62,896 bases of DNA, from the IMG/VR virus record IMGVR_UViG_3300030202_001144, positions 1 to 62,896 of that record; one strand, given 5' to 3'. Shown here piece by piece: positions 20,101 through 27,884 of this stretch. This DNA is from a virus. The position numbers and the translations under genes are program-made. Every line of letters starts with the position of its first letter. The stretch's first letter is position 1. The notes below the pieces were generated by a model. It was given only the letters and a program-made list of their open reading frames with translations, had not been told where the DNA came from and searched no databases.

Positions 20101-21921
20101 CCTACCCCATTTGTCTGCTAAAATTATACCTACTTGATAATTTCTGTTTTGTTTTACTGAATGTTGAGGATATTCCTCTGCTATTTGAGCAACTCTATCA
20201 CTTAAACCAACCGCATAGTTTAAACCTAACGGAGCGTTATATCCTTGTGTAAAGTTAGCATACATAACTCTATTACCAGCTATAGCTTGAGCTAAAGCTT
20301 TTACAGGAACCTTATCATAAACTCTTGTTGTTTCGTCTGTAGGTAAAGTTTTAAAAGGTACTGTTGATTGATATGTATATTGATATATGTTAGTATTATT
20401 TAGATTAGTTATAAATTGTGGATTAACTTCAATGCTTTGAAGAATTTTATAAGCTAATGCATCAGACTCTTTATATATAATATCTATTTCGTTTATTTTA
20501 TAATCATCTATTATATTTAATGAAGGCAGCTCTATGTTTAATATTATGTTGTTAATATTGTTTTGCATAAACTTTACAATAGTAGATCTCATTGTATCGT
20601 CTTCATCTTCATTTAAAAACTCACCTTCATGTTGAGGTATAAAACACTCCTGTGTAAATGGAGCTATAATAGAATATTCACCATCATCAAATCTAAACCT
20701 ATAACTAAACCTTATAAATTTATCACGTAATAATTCTGGATCACCTTGCCAACCTTTAAAACCAGCTTCTTGCACAACTCTTACAGCATATCCTTGTTTA
20801 GTACCTGTGTTTGAAACTACACTTGGATTACCTGCGTTATTATTGTCTTGTAAATAAAAATATTTATTAACATCAGACACCCACCATTTTCCTTGAGTGT
20901 TTAAATTATTAAAGTCATTATTGTTAGCAGTTGCTGATCTTTCACCAGAAGGAGTACCATCCCATCCTGATGAATTATTTGTAGCAGCAGCCGTACTAGT
21001 CCAAAAATCTGTAGATTTTAAACTTGCTGGTGCTGTTGTTTGTGTTTCAGTTATAAGATTATTATAATCAGCTTCTGTAGCTAATCTATAACCGTATGGA
21101 GCTAGATTTCTCGTATCAGTTACAGCATGCCTATTGTAAAGCTTTTGATATATAACGCCATTAGATAATTGATTTTCATAATAACACCAGCAACCAGTGC
21201 TAAGTTGATCAAAATTATCCCAATCAGCAAAAGATTCAGCTTGTGGTATTAAATCGCCATTTCTATATCTACTTACATCTAAATTATCAGTAGCCCAAAT
21301 AGTAGAACCTATAGTAATACTAGGTAGGTTTTCAGCATCAGACATTGTACTAGGTTTTAAAGCGCTAACACTTCTTAAATCTATTAAAGCAGGAGCAATA
21401 TAAGGAGAAAACTTAGCAACACTTACGCTTTCTTCACTATTATAATAATTAGGGTTTTGAGTAGCTGTAACTACATTTATAACCCTAGGTTGATTTCTAT
21501 TATCTGTAAAAAACAATAAAGACTCTAACAGGTTTATACCATGCATTGTATTAGCTGTAGAAAAATTTAAATATGAACCACTTGCTAAAACAGTTGCAAC
21601 AGTAGTATTAGAACTTGGCTGCCATCTATTTATAGAACAATTAGCTGTAGAAGGCGCTAAAGTACTACCTGTATAATCTGTTAAAAAGAAATAAACATAA
21701 CCACTAGCGTCATCAACATATGTACCTATACACTGTTGACCTGAAGCACTGTTTATTATAATTTCATTACCTAAAACAGCTTCTAGCGCGCCAACATCTT
21801 GGTCTTCAGATCTAGAGACCGCAATATTCTTTGCGTCTCTGTATTCGTTATTTGGTACTAGTCTATCATCTAAGTCTTTATTCATTTTAGACTTGATGAA
21901 GCTGTTTTTATTTTCTGCCAT
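17179..21921 (-). CDS. Tail nozzle/stabilisation protein with inserted FISUMP domain
   Basis: A 1,580-residue structural protein. The N-terminus (FIKSKMNKDLDDRLVPNNEY, then RDAKNIAVSRSE and GALEAVLGNE) matches the start of stabilisation/nozzle proteins in crAss-like and related podoviruses. Residues about 199-385 form a FISUMP domain (IGSTIWATDNLDVSRYRNGD, GCWCYYENQ, YGYRLATEADYNNLI, ending YAVRVVQEA), normally found in secreted Bacteroidota/Fibrobacteres proteins. The remainder is beta-rich with Thr/Ser/Asn-rich Ig-like stretches. It likely forms the distal tail tube and may contact the cell surface through the FISUMP insertion. It lies between the ring and internal virion genes. Confidence 0.83.
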   Translation of the reverse strand: MAENKNSFIKSKMNKDLDDRLVPNNEYRDAKNIAVSRSEDQDVGALEAVLGNEIIINSASGQQCIGTYVDDASGYVYFFLTDYTGSTLAPSTANCSINRWQPSSNTTVATVLASGSYLNFSTANTMHGINLLESLLFFTDNRNQPRVINVVTATQNPNYYNSEESVSVAKFSPYIAPALIDLRSVSALKPSTMSDAENLPSITIGSTIWATDNLDVSRYRNGDLIPQAESFADWDNFDQLSTGCWCYYENQLSNGVIYQKLYNRHAVTDTRNLAPYGYRLATEADYNNLITETQTTAPASLKSTDFWTSTAAATNNSSGWDGTPSGERSATANNNDFNNLNTQGKWWVSDVNKYFYLQDNNNAGNPSVVSNTGTKQGYAVRVVQEAGFKGWQGDPELLRDKFIRFSYRFRFDDGEYSIIAPFTQECFIPQHEGEFLNEDEDDTMRSTIVKFMQNNINNIILNIELPSLNIIDDYKINEIDIIYKESDALAYKILQSIEVNPQFITNLNNTNIYQYTYQSTVPFKTLPTDETTRVYDKVPVKALAQAIAGNRVMYANFTQGYNAPLGLNYAVGLSDRVAQIAEEYPQHSVKQNRNYQVGIILADKWGRQTDVILSSKDNVLIAGGEPTEGSNYFTTYRPVENASQVQGWTGENLNIRFDSIININGDTSGLYAQPSLYTVEGPMSSPFPAFFNWSTQELNTVANQAAYTFLNLSYQDLNATTLFTLWLNEGKGWVEVASNTYAVTDSGNDEIVVTFSSGAPAASNYKLRGRVLYNSQYRYQIENFGLTVTATTELFGAGKYLRGKYQDYVEVESFNQQGSADRYLFFTNEEIDDAYMFQGDTDPSSNPSTRTEPKTFLTVNNYTFDINVNGFYSYRVVVKQQQQEFYNVYLPGIVSGYPIQGNTTEIGSTAFVTLIHDNINKVPRQLKEISNQDVQFNSELTWFGRVTNNSVLAAGNNQQYGPNTTPDSVELIGAIKDVFPGVAFDDAPTTNGEINNNAIFDVESKPFIAKVNVQKAIGVQQATFNTQAGGAEYPDSMSLSVYETSPTVSNLDLFYETSTSGLISDINTAIVSSGTAIIGLSTFTWLHNEGDCAGADLTTPFFALTPQGNDVTSTAILSSVYSFDLSDQIDTSVNRNSEFQIVAAGGGSWKIQLVEPHAALLNFEFLEKYQFNIQFTQADGTVSNQTFVRTLLNDLPVIDLVTNPQPGPTQSTILKATGNAFNGIGLVKGFNGSCNTCDRTRDLQWTIQSARWQNGSGVWYSYITGTNTTAPTSSTDIATYYFIKAQGQENQTTCTGNSPDNFYGIWLERKTNVSGQPGTLQGDFFAPNLHEVTIQLTDQNGTGASSILAIQFTPTATTYSNVVASSYTASTVPSSPFYINPLNHWQTPPTGTGMAATCPTATSTPVLPTWVGEIANWTSNDVYIYAKTYSQTSTTFILNASFGGYNTQDTTGMDAPAKGDGNRAFTGPVAINHSTAGVQYHVIGQLSAFNPTQLQQNNSVVPGDSGNVGDGPFDYSECTWINNKITWTSLSTCGANARLSLVYDTVLQVPPPSPQNIQAVSNTSPPFHTTSWYKTTGWPS

Positions 21922-21923
21922 TA

Positions 21924-23192
21924 TTAATTTTTAATCCATTTAGATTTGTTACGCATAACTTGTACTATTTCATCTAGTTTAATATTAGACAATCTAATTT
22001 TTGCGTTTCTTAGCTTAGCTGCTTTTTCTTTTTTAAGTCTCATTACAACATACTCTGGTTGATTAATTCTTGTAGAAATTATAGAATATATTATATAAGC
22101 ATACATAGCGTCTTCTGCTAATTTAGGTACTTTACTATCAAGATCATATGCTAAACCATCTGATACATATTCAAAAACCATTAAATTACCAGCTAAATTA
22201 CTAGAAAAAGAAAGTTTGTTTTCTCTTTCATTTATATTAAACCAACCGTTCATTTGAGAAGCAGACGGCTCTAATCCATATCTTTCACCATAACCATAAC
22301 CAGTACCTAAGCCCCAACCATAACCATATCCATAGAAATCTGGATCAATAGAGTTATTTATTTCAGCTTCAGTTAAATTACTGTTTATTAAAGTAGTATT
22401 TGCTTTGTGCCATCTTTCTTGAACTATTGATGTACCTTCTGTATCATTTCCAAAATTATCTTGAGTAGGAATACCATCATCATCTTGAAGTTGGGTATAA
22501 TAAGGACTAATAGTTATGTTATTTGTAGGATATATAATATGTTTAACACCTAATTGATCTATCCATGAACACCTAACATAGTTAACATAATCTTGAGGAA
22601 GTATTAATGTTAAGTTAGCAGGTATAGTTAATTCAGCTGACTTTATACTTTTTAATGTATCATAACTAAATTCTTGCATTGCTCTTTTAGCATGAAATAT
22701 TACATCAGTTCTTTTTACATTAGGTATTAATTTGTCTTTTCCAACATATCCTACTAAAAAATTATTTACAATATCATTTAGTTTTATGTATTGATAACTA
22801 CCATAGTTATCTTCAACCACTTCACCAAAAGCTTTTTCTTGATCTGTATCTCCATATTTACCACCGCTTAATGATTTTAATTGAACAACTATAAATAAAT
22901 TGTTTGCTGGAGCACCTTGAGTAAACTCAATTGTATTACCTGAAACCGCATATTGTGTTGTAAATTCAGACCATGTTCCTGGTGTACCTAATAAACTAGT
23001 ATATATTTTAAAATTATTTAAAGCATATTCTGCAGTTGTAGGATTCCATGAACCATAATATAAATCAGTGTCAAATGTAGTTGTAAACTTAGTGGTGTTA
23101 CCATCGCCTCTAAAGTTTTGTGAACCTGCATAATATTGTTGCGCTGTTTCTGTTATTAAACCGTTATTCGGTGGTTTTATTATACTAGCCAT
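21924..23192 (-). CDS. Head-tail connector / ring protein
   Basis: A 422-residue protein. Its middle region (LNDIVNNFLVGYVGKDKLIP, then RTDVIFHAKRAMQEFSYDTL) and the LPQDYVNYVRCSWID segment are typical of crAss-like ring/tail-tubular A proteins, which link portal to nozzle. The N-terminal about 120 residues form a separate beta domain. There is also a Gly/Tyr-rich loop (YGYGYGWGLGTGYGYG) near residue 290, probably surface exposed. It is adjacent to a second ring-type protein and the nozzle. Confidence 0.8.
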   Translation of the reverse strand: MASIIKPPNNGLITETAQQYYAGSQNFRGDGNTTKFTTTFDTDLYYGSWNPTTAEYALNNFKIYTSLLGTPGTWSEFTTQYAVSGNTIEFTQGAPANNLFIVVQLKSLSGGKYGDTDQEKAFGEVVEDNYGSYQYIKLNDIVNNFLVGYVGKDKLIPNVKRTDVIFHAKRAMQEFSYDTLKSIKSAELTIPANLTLILPQDYVNYVRCSWIDQLGVKHIIYPTNNITISPYYTQLQDDDGIPTQDNFGNDTEGTSIVQERWHKANTTLINSNLTEAEINNSIDPDFYGYGYGWGLGTGYGYGERYGLEPSASQMNGWFNINERENKLSFSSNLAGNLMVFEYVSDGLAYDLDSKVPKLAEDAMYAYIIYSIISTRINQPEYVVMRLKKEKAAKLRNAKIRLSNIKLDEIVQVMRNKSKWIKN

Positions 23193-23198
23193 TTTTTA

Positions 23199-24113
23199 TT
23201 ATTGTTTTTCGTTTATTTCATTAGCTGCTAATTCTTGAGCTGCTGCTTGAACTATAGCAGGATCTTTAATAGTTACACCAGCATATTTTAAAACTTCTAA
23301 AATAACTGTGCTTTGCTCTGATACATCTAATTCAAAATCAACAGAAGTTGTTGGATCCCAAACATAATAACCAGTAGGAGTTGTAAAATTCCACATTACA
23401 TCTGATGGTTTTCTAACATAAGTTACTGATATATTAGAGTTTATTGTTTGAGGATATATTATAATTTTTTTATCTTCATATACATATACTGGAAAATACT
23501 CAGAAGGTTTTGTAATAGTAGACATATTCATTTGAGCTAGCTCATTTCTTTCTACACATTGAACTTCTTTATCATCTTTGTATAATACAGTTCCTAATTT
23601 ATAAAAATCTTGTGGATATAAAGTTATTAATAACGTAGATCCAGCCGCAATAGATCCAGCAGTAAGATTAAAAGTACCACCAGTTATATTGTAATTAGTA
23701 TAAGCAACACCATTTAGTGTTACTATAACATTACTATCTTCTACTTGAGCTTGTGTTATTGTTGTTAATGTATAAGCGGTTTGATTATTAACTGTCGCAA
23801 AAGTCTGCGTACCGCTTGCCACTCCAGAGTTGGGAGTGTTAAAATAGTTGGGATTACTAGCAACATAAGTAGCGCTGCCTAGTACTTTAAAAATATCTAG
23901 TTTTTCTTGAACCGTTTTATATCTATCACCATACTCACTTTCGTTTTGTGGTAATCTCATTTGTTGATTTAACGTTTCAAAATAGCTTTCAAATATTTCT
24001 AGTTGAACTTGAGTTGCAATTTTATTAAACTCGTCTGGAGTTAAATAACCTCTTTGTTCTTTGTTGATTATAAGTAAGACTGTTTTGTAAACTTTATCTA
24101 CATTTATTGCCAT
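23199..24113 (-). CDS. Head-tail adaptor / ring protein with beta-sandwich insertion
   Basis: A 304-residue protein. The N-terminal helical part (MAINVDKVYKTVLLIINKEQ, RGYLTPDEFNKIATQVQLEIFE) is the standard start of small adaptor proteins in crAss-like phages. Residues about 100-165 are an inserted Thr/Asn-rich beta domain (TVNNQTAYTLTTIT...GTFNLTAGSIAAGSTLLITL), probably exposed. The C-terminal part has KPSEYFPVYVYEDKKIIIYP and ISVTYVRKPSDVMW, which fit the family. The gene begins just downstream of the structured intergenic RNA. Confidence 0.78.
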   Translation of the reverse strand: MAINVDKVYKTVLLIINKEQRGYLTPDEFNKIATQVQLEIFESYFETLNQQMRLPQNESEYGDRYKTVQEKLDIFKVLGSATYVASNPNYFNTPNSGVASGTQTFATVNNQTAYTLTTITQAQVEDSNVIVTLNGVAYTNYNITGGTFNLTAGSIAAGSTLLITLYPQDFYKLGTVLYKDDKEVQCVERNELAQMNMSTITKPSEYFPVYVYEDKKIIIYPQTINSNISVTYVRKPSDVMWNFTTPTGYYVWDPTTSVDFELDVSEQSTVILEVLKYAGVTIKDPAIVQAAAQELAANEINEKQ

Positions 24114-24129
24114 TTAATCTTATTTTTAA

Positions 24130-24310
24130 AACGGCCAGGGGGATGAGTCCGCTTCCTATTACGCTCCCCGGTGAGGGGGAGTGTAAGGGAGGAGGCGAGC
24201 TCATCTCTTTGCTGTTTTGTAAAGCCCACGATTAACATCTGCACGGACCGCTCTCACACACAGTTTGCACTAGCTGGTCCTTATAGTCACTTGCGCGTTC
24301 TTTACAATTA
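24130..24310 (-). ncRNA. GC-rich structured intergenic RNA candidate
   Basis: About 180 nt between two late genes, at roughly 55% GC against about 30% around it. It contains several strong pairings: a 9-bp stem ACGCTCCCC/GGGGAGTGT with a 6-nt loop (around 24161-24184), nested in GATGAG/CTCATC (24142-24205); GGACC/GGTCC; and an 8-bp outer stem TTGTAAAG/CTTTACAA. It lies in the transcribed direction of the late operon, so it would be part of the mRNA or be processed from it. There is no ORF of note. I tested it by eye for hammerhead and tRNA features and found none. The class is unknown. Confidence 0.6.
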
Positions 24311-24326
24311 TTATTATTACATGTTT

Positions 24327-25133
24327 TTAGAGTTTTTTATCTATAGACTTGTAAATTTCTACTCCTTCATCTGTTTTAAAGAAAGCAGCCATTGCTGAAT
24401 AAGGATTTTCATCAAAAGGAACATTCATTAGTTTTCTATTGTTAGAAGCCCAACTAAATGATCTTTGATCTTGAGATAATTTTATAATCCCTGCTTCAGT
24501 TGCTCTAATTGCAACGTTTCTAAGATGAACATTTTCATCTCTTACTAACTCCATAAATAATATAGGATTAGCTCTTGCAAAAATTAATAAATCTCTTTTT
24601 AATTCTTTTGAAGACATCTCATTAACTTTAGAACCTACTTCAACTCTTAATATTGCTTCTGCTAAATCAATATCAATTTCTCTAGCTAAATTTAAAGCAT
24701 CAACTTGAAGGCTTAATAATTGTAGTTCATCAGTAGCTTCTTCTACAGCGTTAAACTCTGAATACATTTTGTTTCTTAACGGATGATATAATGATAAAAG
24801 CTTTTGAAGATTTTGTTTTTCTTTAGGAACCATTAATGCTCCATCTTTAAAAATTATATGACCTAAAGTTGCTTCACCTTTTTGTTCATCTACAAAAGGA
24901 GAATCTTGATTAGTAGCATATCTAAGTTCTCTTTGTTTACCTGACTCAGCGTCAAAATAAAGTAATGAGTGTTTTCTAGTATGTTTAGAAGGTATTGTAA
25001 ATGTTAATGGTTCTTTATTATCATTTAAGTAATATCTTCTATCTTTTATTTCCCAAGAAGGTTTAACTTCTTTTTTAGGTGGATTAACCTTAATAGGTTT
25101 TTCAACCACCTCTGATTTTTTATTTTTTTCCAT
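24327..25133 (-). CDS. Capsid-region structural protein, unknown role
   Basis: A 268-residue protein following the major capsid gene. The N-terminus is Lys/Pro-rich (KKSEVVEKPIKVNPPKKEVK); the rest is mostly helical with two Leu-rich helices (residues about 110-200). Position suggests a minor head or head-completion protein. Its start is preceded by a leader whose 20 bases are identical to that of the scaffold gene, suggesting shared translational control. Confidence 0.68.
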   Translation of the reverse strand: MEKNKKSEVVEKPIKVNPPKKEVKPSWEIKDRRYYLNDNKEPLTFTIPSKHTRKHSLLYFDAESGKQRELRYATNQDSPFVDEQKGEATLGHIIFKDGALMVPKEKQNLQKLLSLYHPLRNKMYSEFNAVEEATDELQLLSLQVDALNLAREIDIDLAEAILRVEVGSKVNEMSSKELKRDLLIFARANPILFMELVRDENVHLRNVAIRATEAGIIKLSQDQRSFSWASNNRKLMNVPFDENPYSAMAAFFKTDEGVEIYKSIDKKL

Positions 25134-25159
25134 AATATAATATAATTAAATAAGTTAAA

Positions 25160-25190
25160 GGTATATGGGCGCCGAAGCGCCCTTACCTTA
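25160..25190 (-). terminator. UUCG-tetraloop hairpin downstream of the major capsid gene
   Basis: On the minus strand GGGCGC-TTCG-GCGCCC (25167-25182) forms a very stable 6-bp stem closed on a UUCG tetraloop, with AAGGT/ACCTT able to extend it after an internal loop. There is no T-run, so it may act as a 3'-end stabiliser or partial terminator that separates abundant capsid mRNA from downstream genes. Confidence 0.65.
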
Positions 25191-25200
25191 TTTCAAGTAC

Positions 25201-26643
25201 TTACACTCCTTTGAATAATACAAAGTTGTTAGCACCTTGAGTTACAAGACATCTCTCTGATAAGAAGTTAACTTCCATAGCATCAAGAGTAGAAGTAAAT
25301 GCCCCACCAACTGAACCAGTTAGCCAAGACTTCATTCTTCTATCATCAGCTTGAGAAGCTCTATATCTTACGTGTAAGAAAGGTCTTCTAATGTTTGTAC
25401 CAAGAATCTGATCATAAACAGTAGATGTTCCAGCAGGTATTAATACACCTTCAATAGAACTAACACCGTCCATAGCACCTCTAGTAGAAGCATCGTTTAA
25501 GTATTTCCAGTCAGTTTTATAGAAGTCATAAGAACCTCTTCTGAATCCAGAGAAACCTAAATTTAATGCCATTTCCTCAGAGTTCTCAAATAAACCAAAT
25601 GCAGTACCACCAGCATAGCCTCCAGATATATTAGCTAACATATCATCAAAATCTAAAGCTGTTTGTCTTTGTAAGAAAAGCATGTTTTCTTCAATAGCAC
25701 CTTGAGTATCTAAGTTTTTAAGAATAGCATCGAATGAATCAATACCAGCAGCAGCAGTGAATCCAACGTTTACATTACCTCTATCTTCAATAGCAGCAAA
25801 TAAACCTTGTGTACCTTTAGTAAGTGCTTTAATAGCAGCACCACCATTTTTAGATAATTCACCTTCAACCATAGACATTTCTAAGTAATCTTCAAATCTA
25901 AGTCTTGTTTCAGACTCAGCTTTAAGATACCATAAATATCCAGATGTTCCGTCTTCAGTAGCAACTTCAACCCAACCGATTTGTGCAGTATCAGAACCAG
26001 ATACAACGTACTTACTTCTAATAATGATTGGTGAGTTAGAGAATTGTGTGAAAGCAGGATCAACACTGATGTATTGATCGCCAGTTACAGCACCTGCAGC
26101 GTCTGGAGCATTGCTTACAGACTGACCTTTTTGTACGTCAGAACCATAAACAAAGATTTTACCAGTTGCAGCAAATCCTTGTAAATCAGCAGCTGTGTAA
26201 GGAAGAACGTTTAATACACCTGTAGCAGTGTTACTAGCAGATACATAAGCTTTGATTTCTTTACCAGCGTCATCCATAATAACGATAGTACTCTTAGGAG
26301 ATACTACGTTTTTTACTGTAGCTGTTACAGTAATTGTAATAGTATTTACACCTGCACCATTTCCGATAGCAACACCGTCATACGCAATGTGTAATCTATT
26401 TTGTTCAGACCAAATTACTTGGTCAGACGTCATAGGCATTTCAGCACCTACCATTCTCAAGAAACCTGATAACGTTCTGTTTCCATAACGCTCAACTTCT
26501 TGTTCGTAGATTTCTGGTAAATATTGCTGCGCAAAGTCAACAAAATCATTACCTGCCTTATCAGTCCACTGTAAGTAGTTACTATTAAGTAACTCTTGTT
26601 TTTGTGATGGGATAATAGACCCAAATTGTGGAGTTAAACTCAT
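25201..26643 (-). CDS. Major capsid protein
   Basis: A 480-residue HK97-fold capsid protein candidate. The N-terminal helix region (KQELLNSNYLQWTDKAGNDF, VDFAQQYLPEIYEQEVERYG) and the C-terminus (NFLSERCLVTQGANNFVLFK) are conserved in capsid proteins of crAss-like and related phages. An inserted beta domain at residues about 95-225 (NTITITVTATVKN...KIFVYGSDVQ) is likely surface exposed. It sits downstream of portal and scaffold genes and is followed by a strong hairpin, as expected for the most abundant late product. GC is higher than in its neighbours, which may reflect codon selection for high expression. Confidence 0.9.
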   Translation of the reverse strand: MSLTPQFGSIIPSQKQELLNSNYLQWTDKAGNDFVDFAQQYLPEIYEQEVERYGNRTLSGFLRMVGAEMPMTSDQVIWSEQNRLHIAYDGVAIGNGAGVNTITITVTATVKNVVSPKSTIVIMDDAGKEIKAYVSASNTATGVLNVLPYTAADLQGFAATGKIFVYGSDVQKGQSVSNAPDAAGAVTGDQYISVDPAFTQFSNSPIIIRSKYVVSGSDTAQIGWVEVATEDGTSGYLWYLKAESETRLRFEDYLEMSMVEGELSKNGGAAIKALTKGTQGLFAAIEDRGNVNVGFTAAAGIDSFDAILKNLDTQGAIEENMLFLQRQTALDFDDMLANISGGYAGGTAFGLFENSEEMALNLGFSGFRRGSYDFYKTDWKYLNDASTRGAMDGVSSIEGVLIPAGTSTVYDQILGTNIRRPFLHVRYRASQADDRRMKSWLTGSVGGAFTSTLDAMEVNFLSERCLVTQGANNFVLFKGV

Positions 26644-26654
26644 TTTAATTAGTT

Positions 26655-27851
26655 TTAATTGTTAAATTTCCTTGTTTTTATTCTAAGTTTTGAAGCATCA
26701 GAGCCACTTATTGCGCGAACTTTGAGTCCTTTAACAAAAACATCTCCTGAGCTTTCTTTTCTAGGTTCAGTACTTAAGTTTTTAGTTTTAGCAACTAATT
26801 CTTTAGTAGCATCCGCTTTTCCTTGCTCATAAAAATGTTTTGCAATAGTATCAGAATTCCTTGCAGCATACATGGCTTTGTGGTATCCTTGTGGATCAAC
26901 TAACATGCCATCTTTGTCTAAGAACGTCTCGACAAAGTTTGTAATATCTGTTTGATTTTCCACTATTTCGTTAGGATTTCTTACTCCGTACCTAAATTTT
27001 TTATCACCTACTTTAAAATCAAAACCTTTGAATTCATCAGTAAAAGTATCTTTAGTTACTTTTTGAAAAACCTCTCTTTGTTTAGATAGTGTTTTCTGAT
27101 CTTCGTTGTATCGGTTGAAAAAATCTATAGCTTTTTGTTGATCAGCATTTACATTTGATCTCAACTTGATTTCATCATAGTACTTGCTTTTTAAATCGTT
27201 TAAATAGCTTTTAGCTTTTCCAACTTCTTCTTTGAACGCTAATTTTTTCTTTTTAACTTCGCGTTCTTCATCTACATCTTCATCTACTTTAAAATTATCT
27301 TCCATTAAGAAGTTAACTTCATCGTAGCTTAAATGTGGACGAGTATTTTTATAATATTCTCTTAACAATGCTTCATTATCAATATTTTCATAATCAGCAT
27401 TTAATCTTACATAATCTTCTACCGTTCCTCCAGTTTCTTCCATAAATGAAACTAGTTTTTCTACATTTTCAGGTAACTGTTTTACCGGAGCTTCTACTTT
27501 TTTTATCGGCTCAGGTTTTTCTTTTGTTTCTTTTTCTTTTTCTTCTTCAGTTACTGGTATTTCTTCAATAACATTCTCAGCGGTCCCTTCGTGTGTTTGT
27601 CCCACTTCTTGCAATCCCACCTCGGATCCTTCTTCGCGTAACACGCTGCTCTCTGTTTCTTGCTTTTGAACGGCATCTTTTTCTTCTGTTTTAGTTAAAT
27701 CAACTTTAATTGGTTCTGCTGCTTTTTTTTGAGCTGCTAAATCAATTTTAACTGTTTCTTCTGGAACTGTTAATTTTTTAGGTACTCTTTTCTTTTTAAT
27801 TTTAAAGTCACCTTCTTGTTTAACAGGTTCATTTGTTTTAGTTTCTGACAT
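26655..27851 (-). CDS. Capsid scaffold protein candidate
   Basis: A 398-residue, highly charged protein. Residues 1-130 are low-complexity Lys/Glu/Val/Pro (KEKEKETKEKPEPIKKVEAP). The centre is helical with coiled-coil propensity (REVKKKKLAFKEEVGKAKSY), and the C-terminus is basic. Location between portal and major capsid genes plus this composition fit the scaffold role. No protease motif is seen. The leader is an AT repeat without Shine-Dalgarno. Confidence 0.75.
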   Translation of the reverse strand: MSETKTNEPVKQEGDFKIKKKRVPKKLTVPEETVKIDLAAQKKAAEPIKVDLTKTEEKDAVQKQETESSVLREEGSEVGLQEVGQTHEGTAENVIEEIPVTEEEKEKETKEKPEPIKKVEAPVKQLPENVEKLVSFMEETGGTVEDYVRLNADYENIDNEALLREYYKNTRPHLSYDEVNFLMEDNFKVDEDVDEEREVKKKKLAFKEEVGKAKSYLNDLKSKYYDEIKLRSNVNADQQKAIDFFNRYNEDQKTLSKQREVFQKVTKDTFTDEFKGFDFKVGDKKFRYGVRNPNEIVENQTDITNFVETFLDKDGMLVDPQGYHKAMYAARNSDTIAKHFYEQGKADATKELVAKTKNLSTEPRKESSGDVFVKGLKVRAISGSDASKLRIKTRKFNN

Positions 27852-27884
27852 AATATAATATAATTAAATAATTAATAAATAGTT

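Noticed and set aside
24114-24326. Hammerhead ribozyme or tRNA in the GC-rich intergenic RNA
   Set aside because: GGATGAGTCC resembles part of a hammerhead core but CTGATGAG and GAAA are missing on both strands, and there is no TTCGA T-loop.
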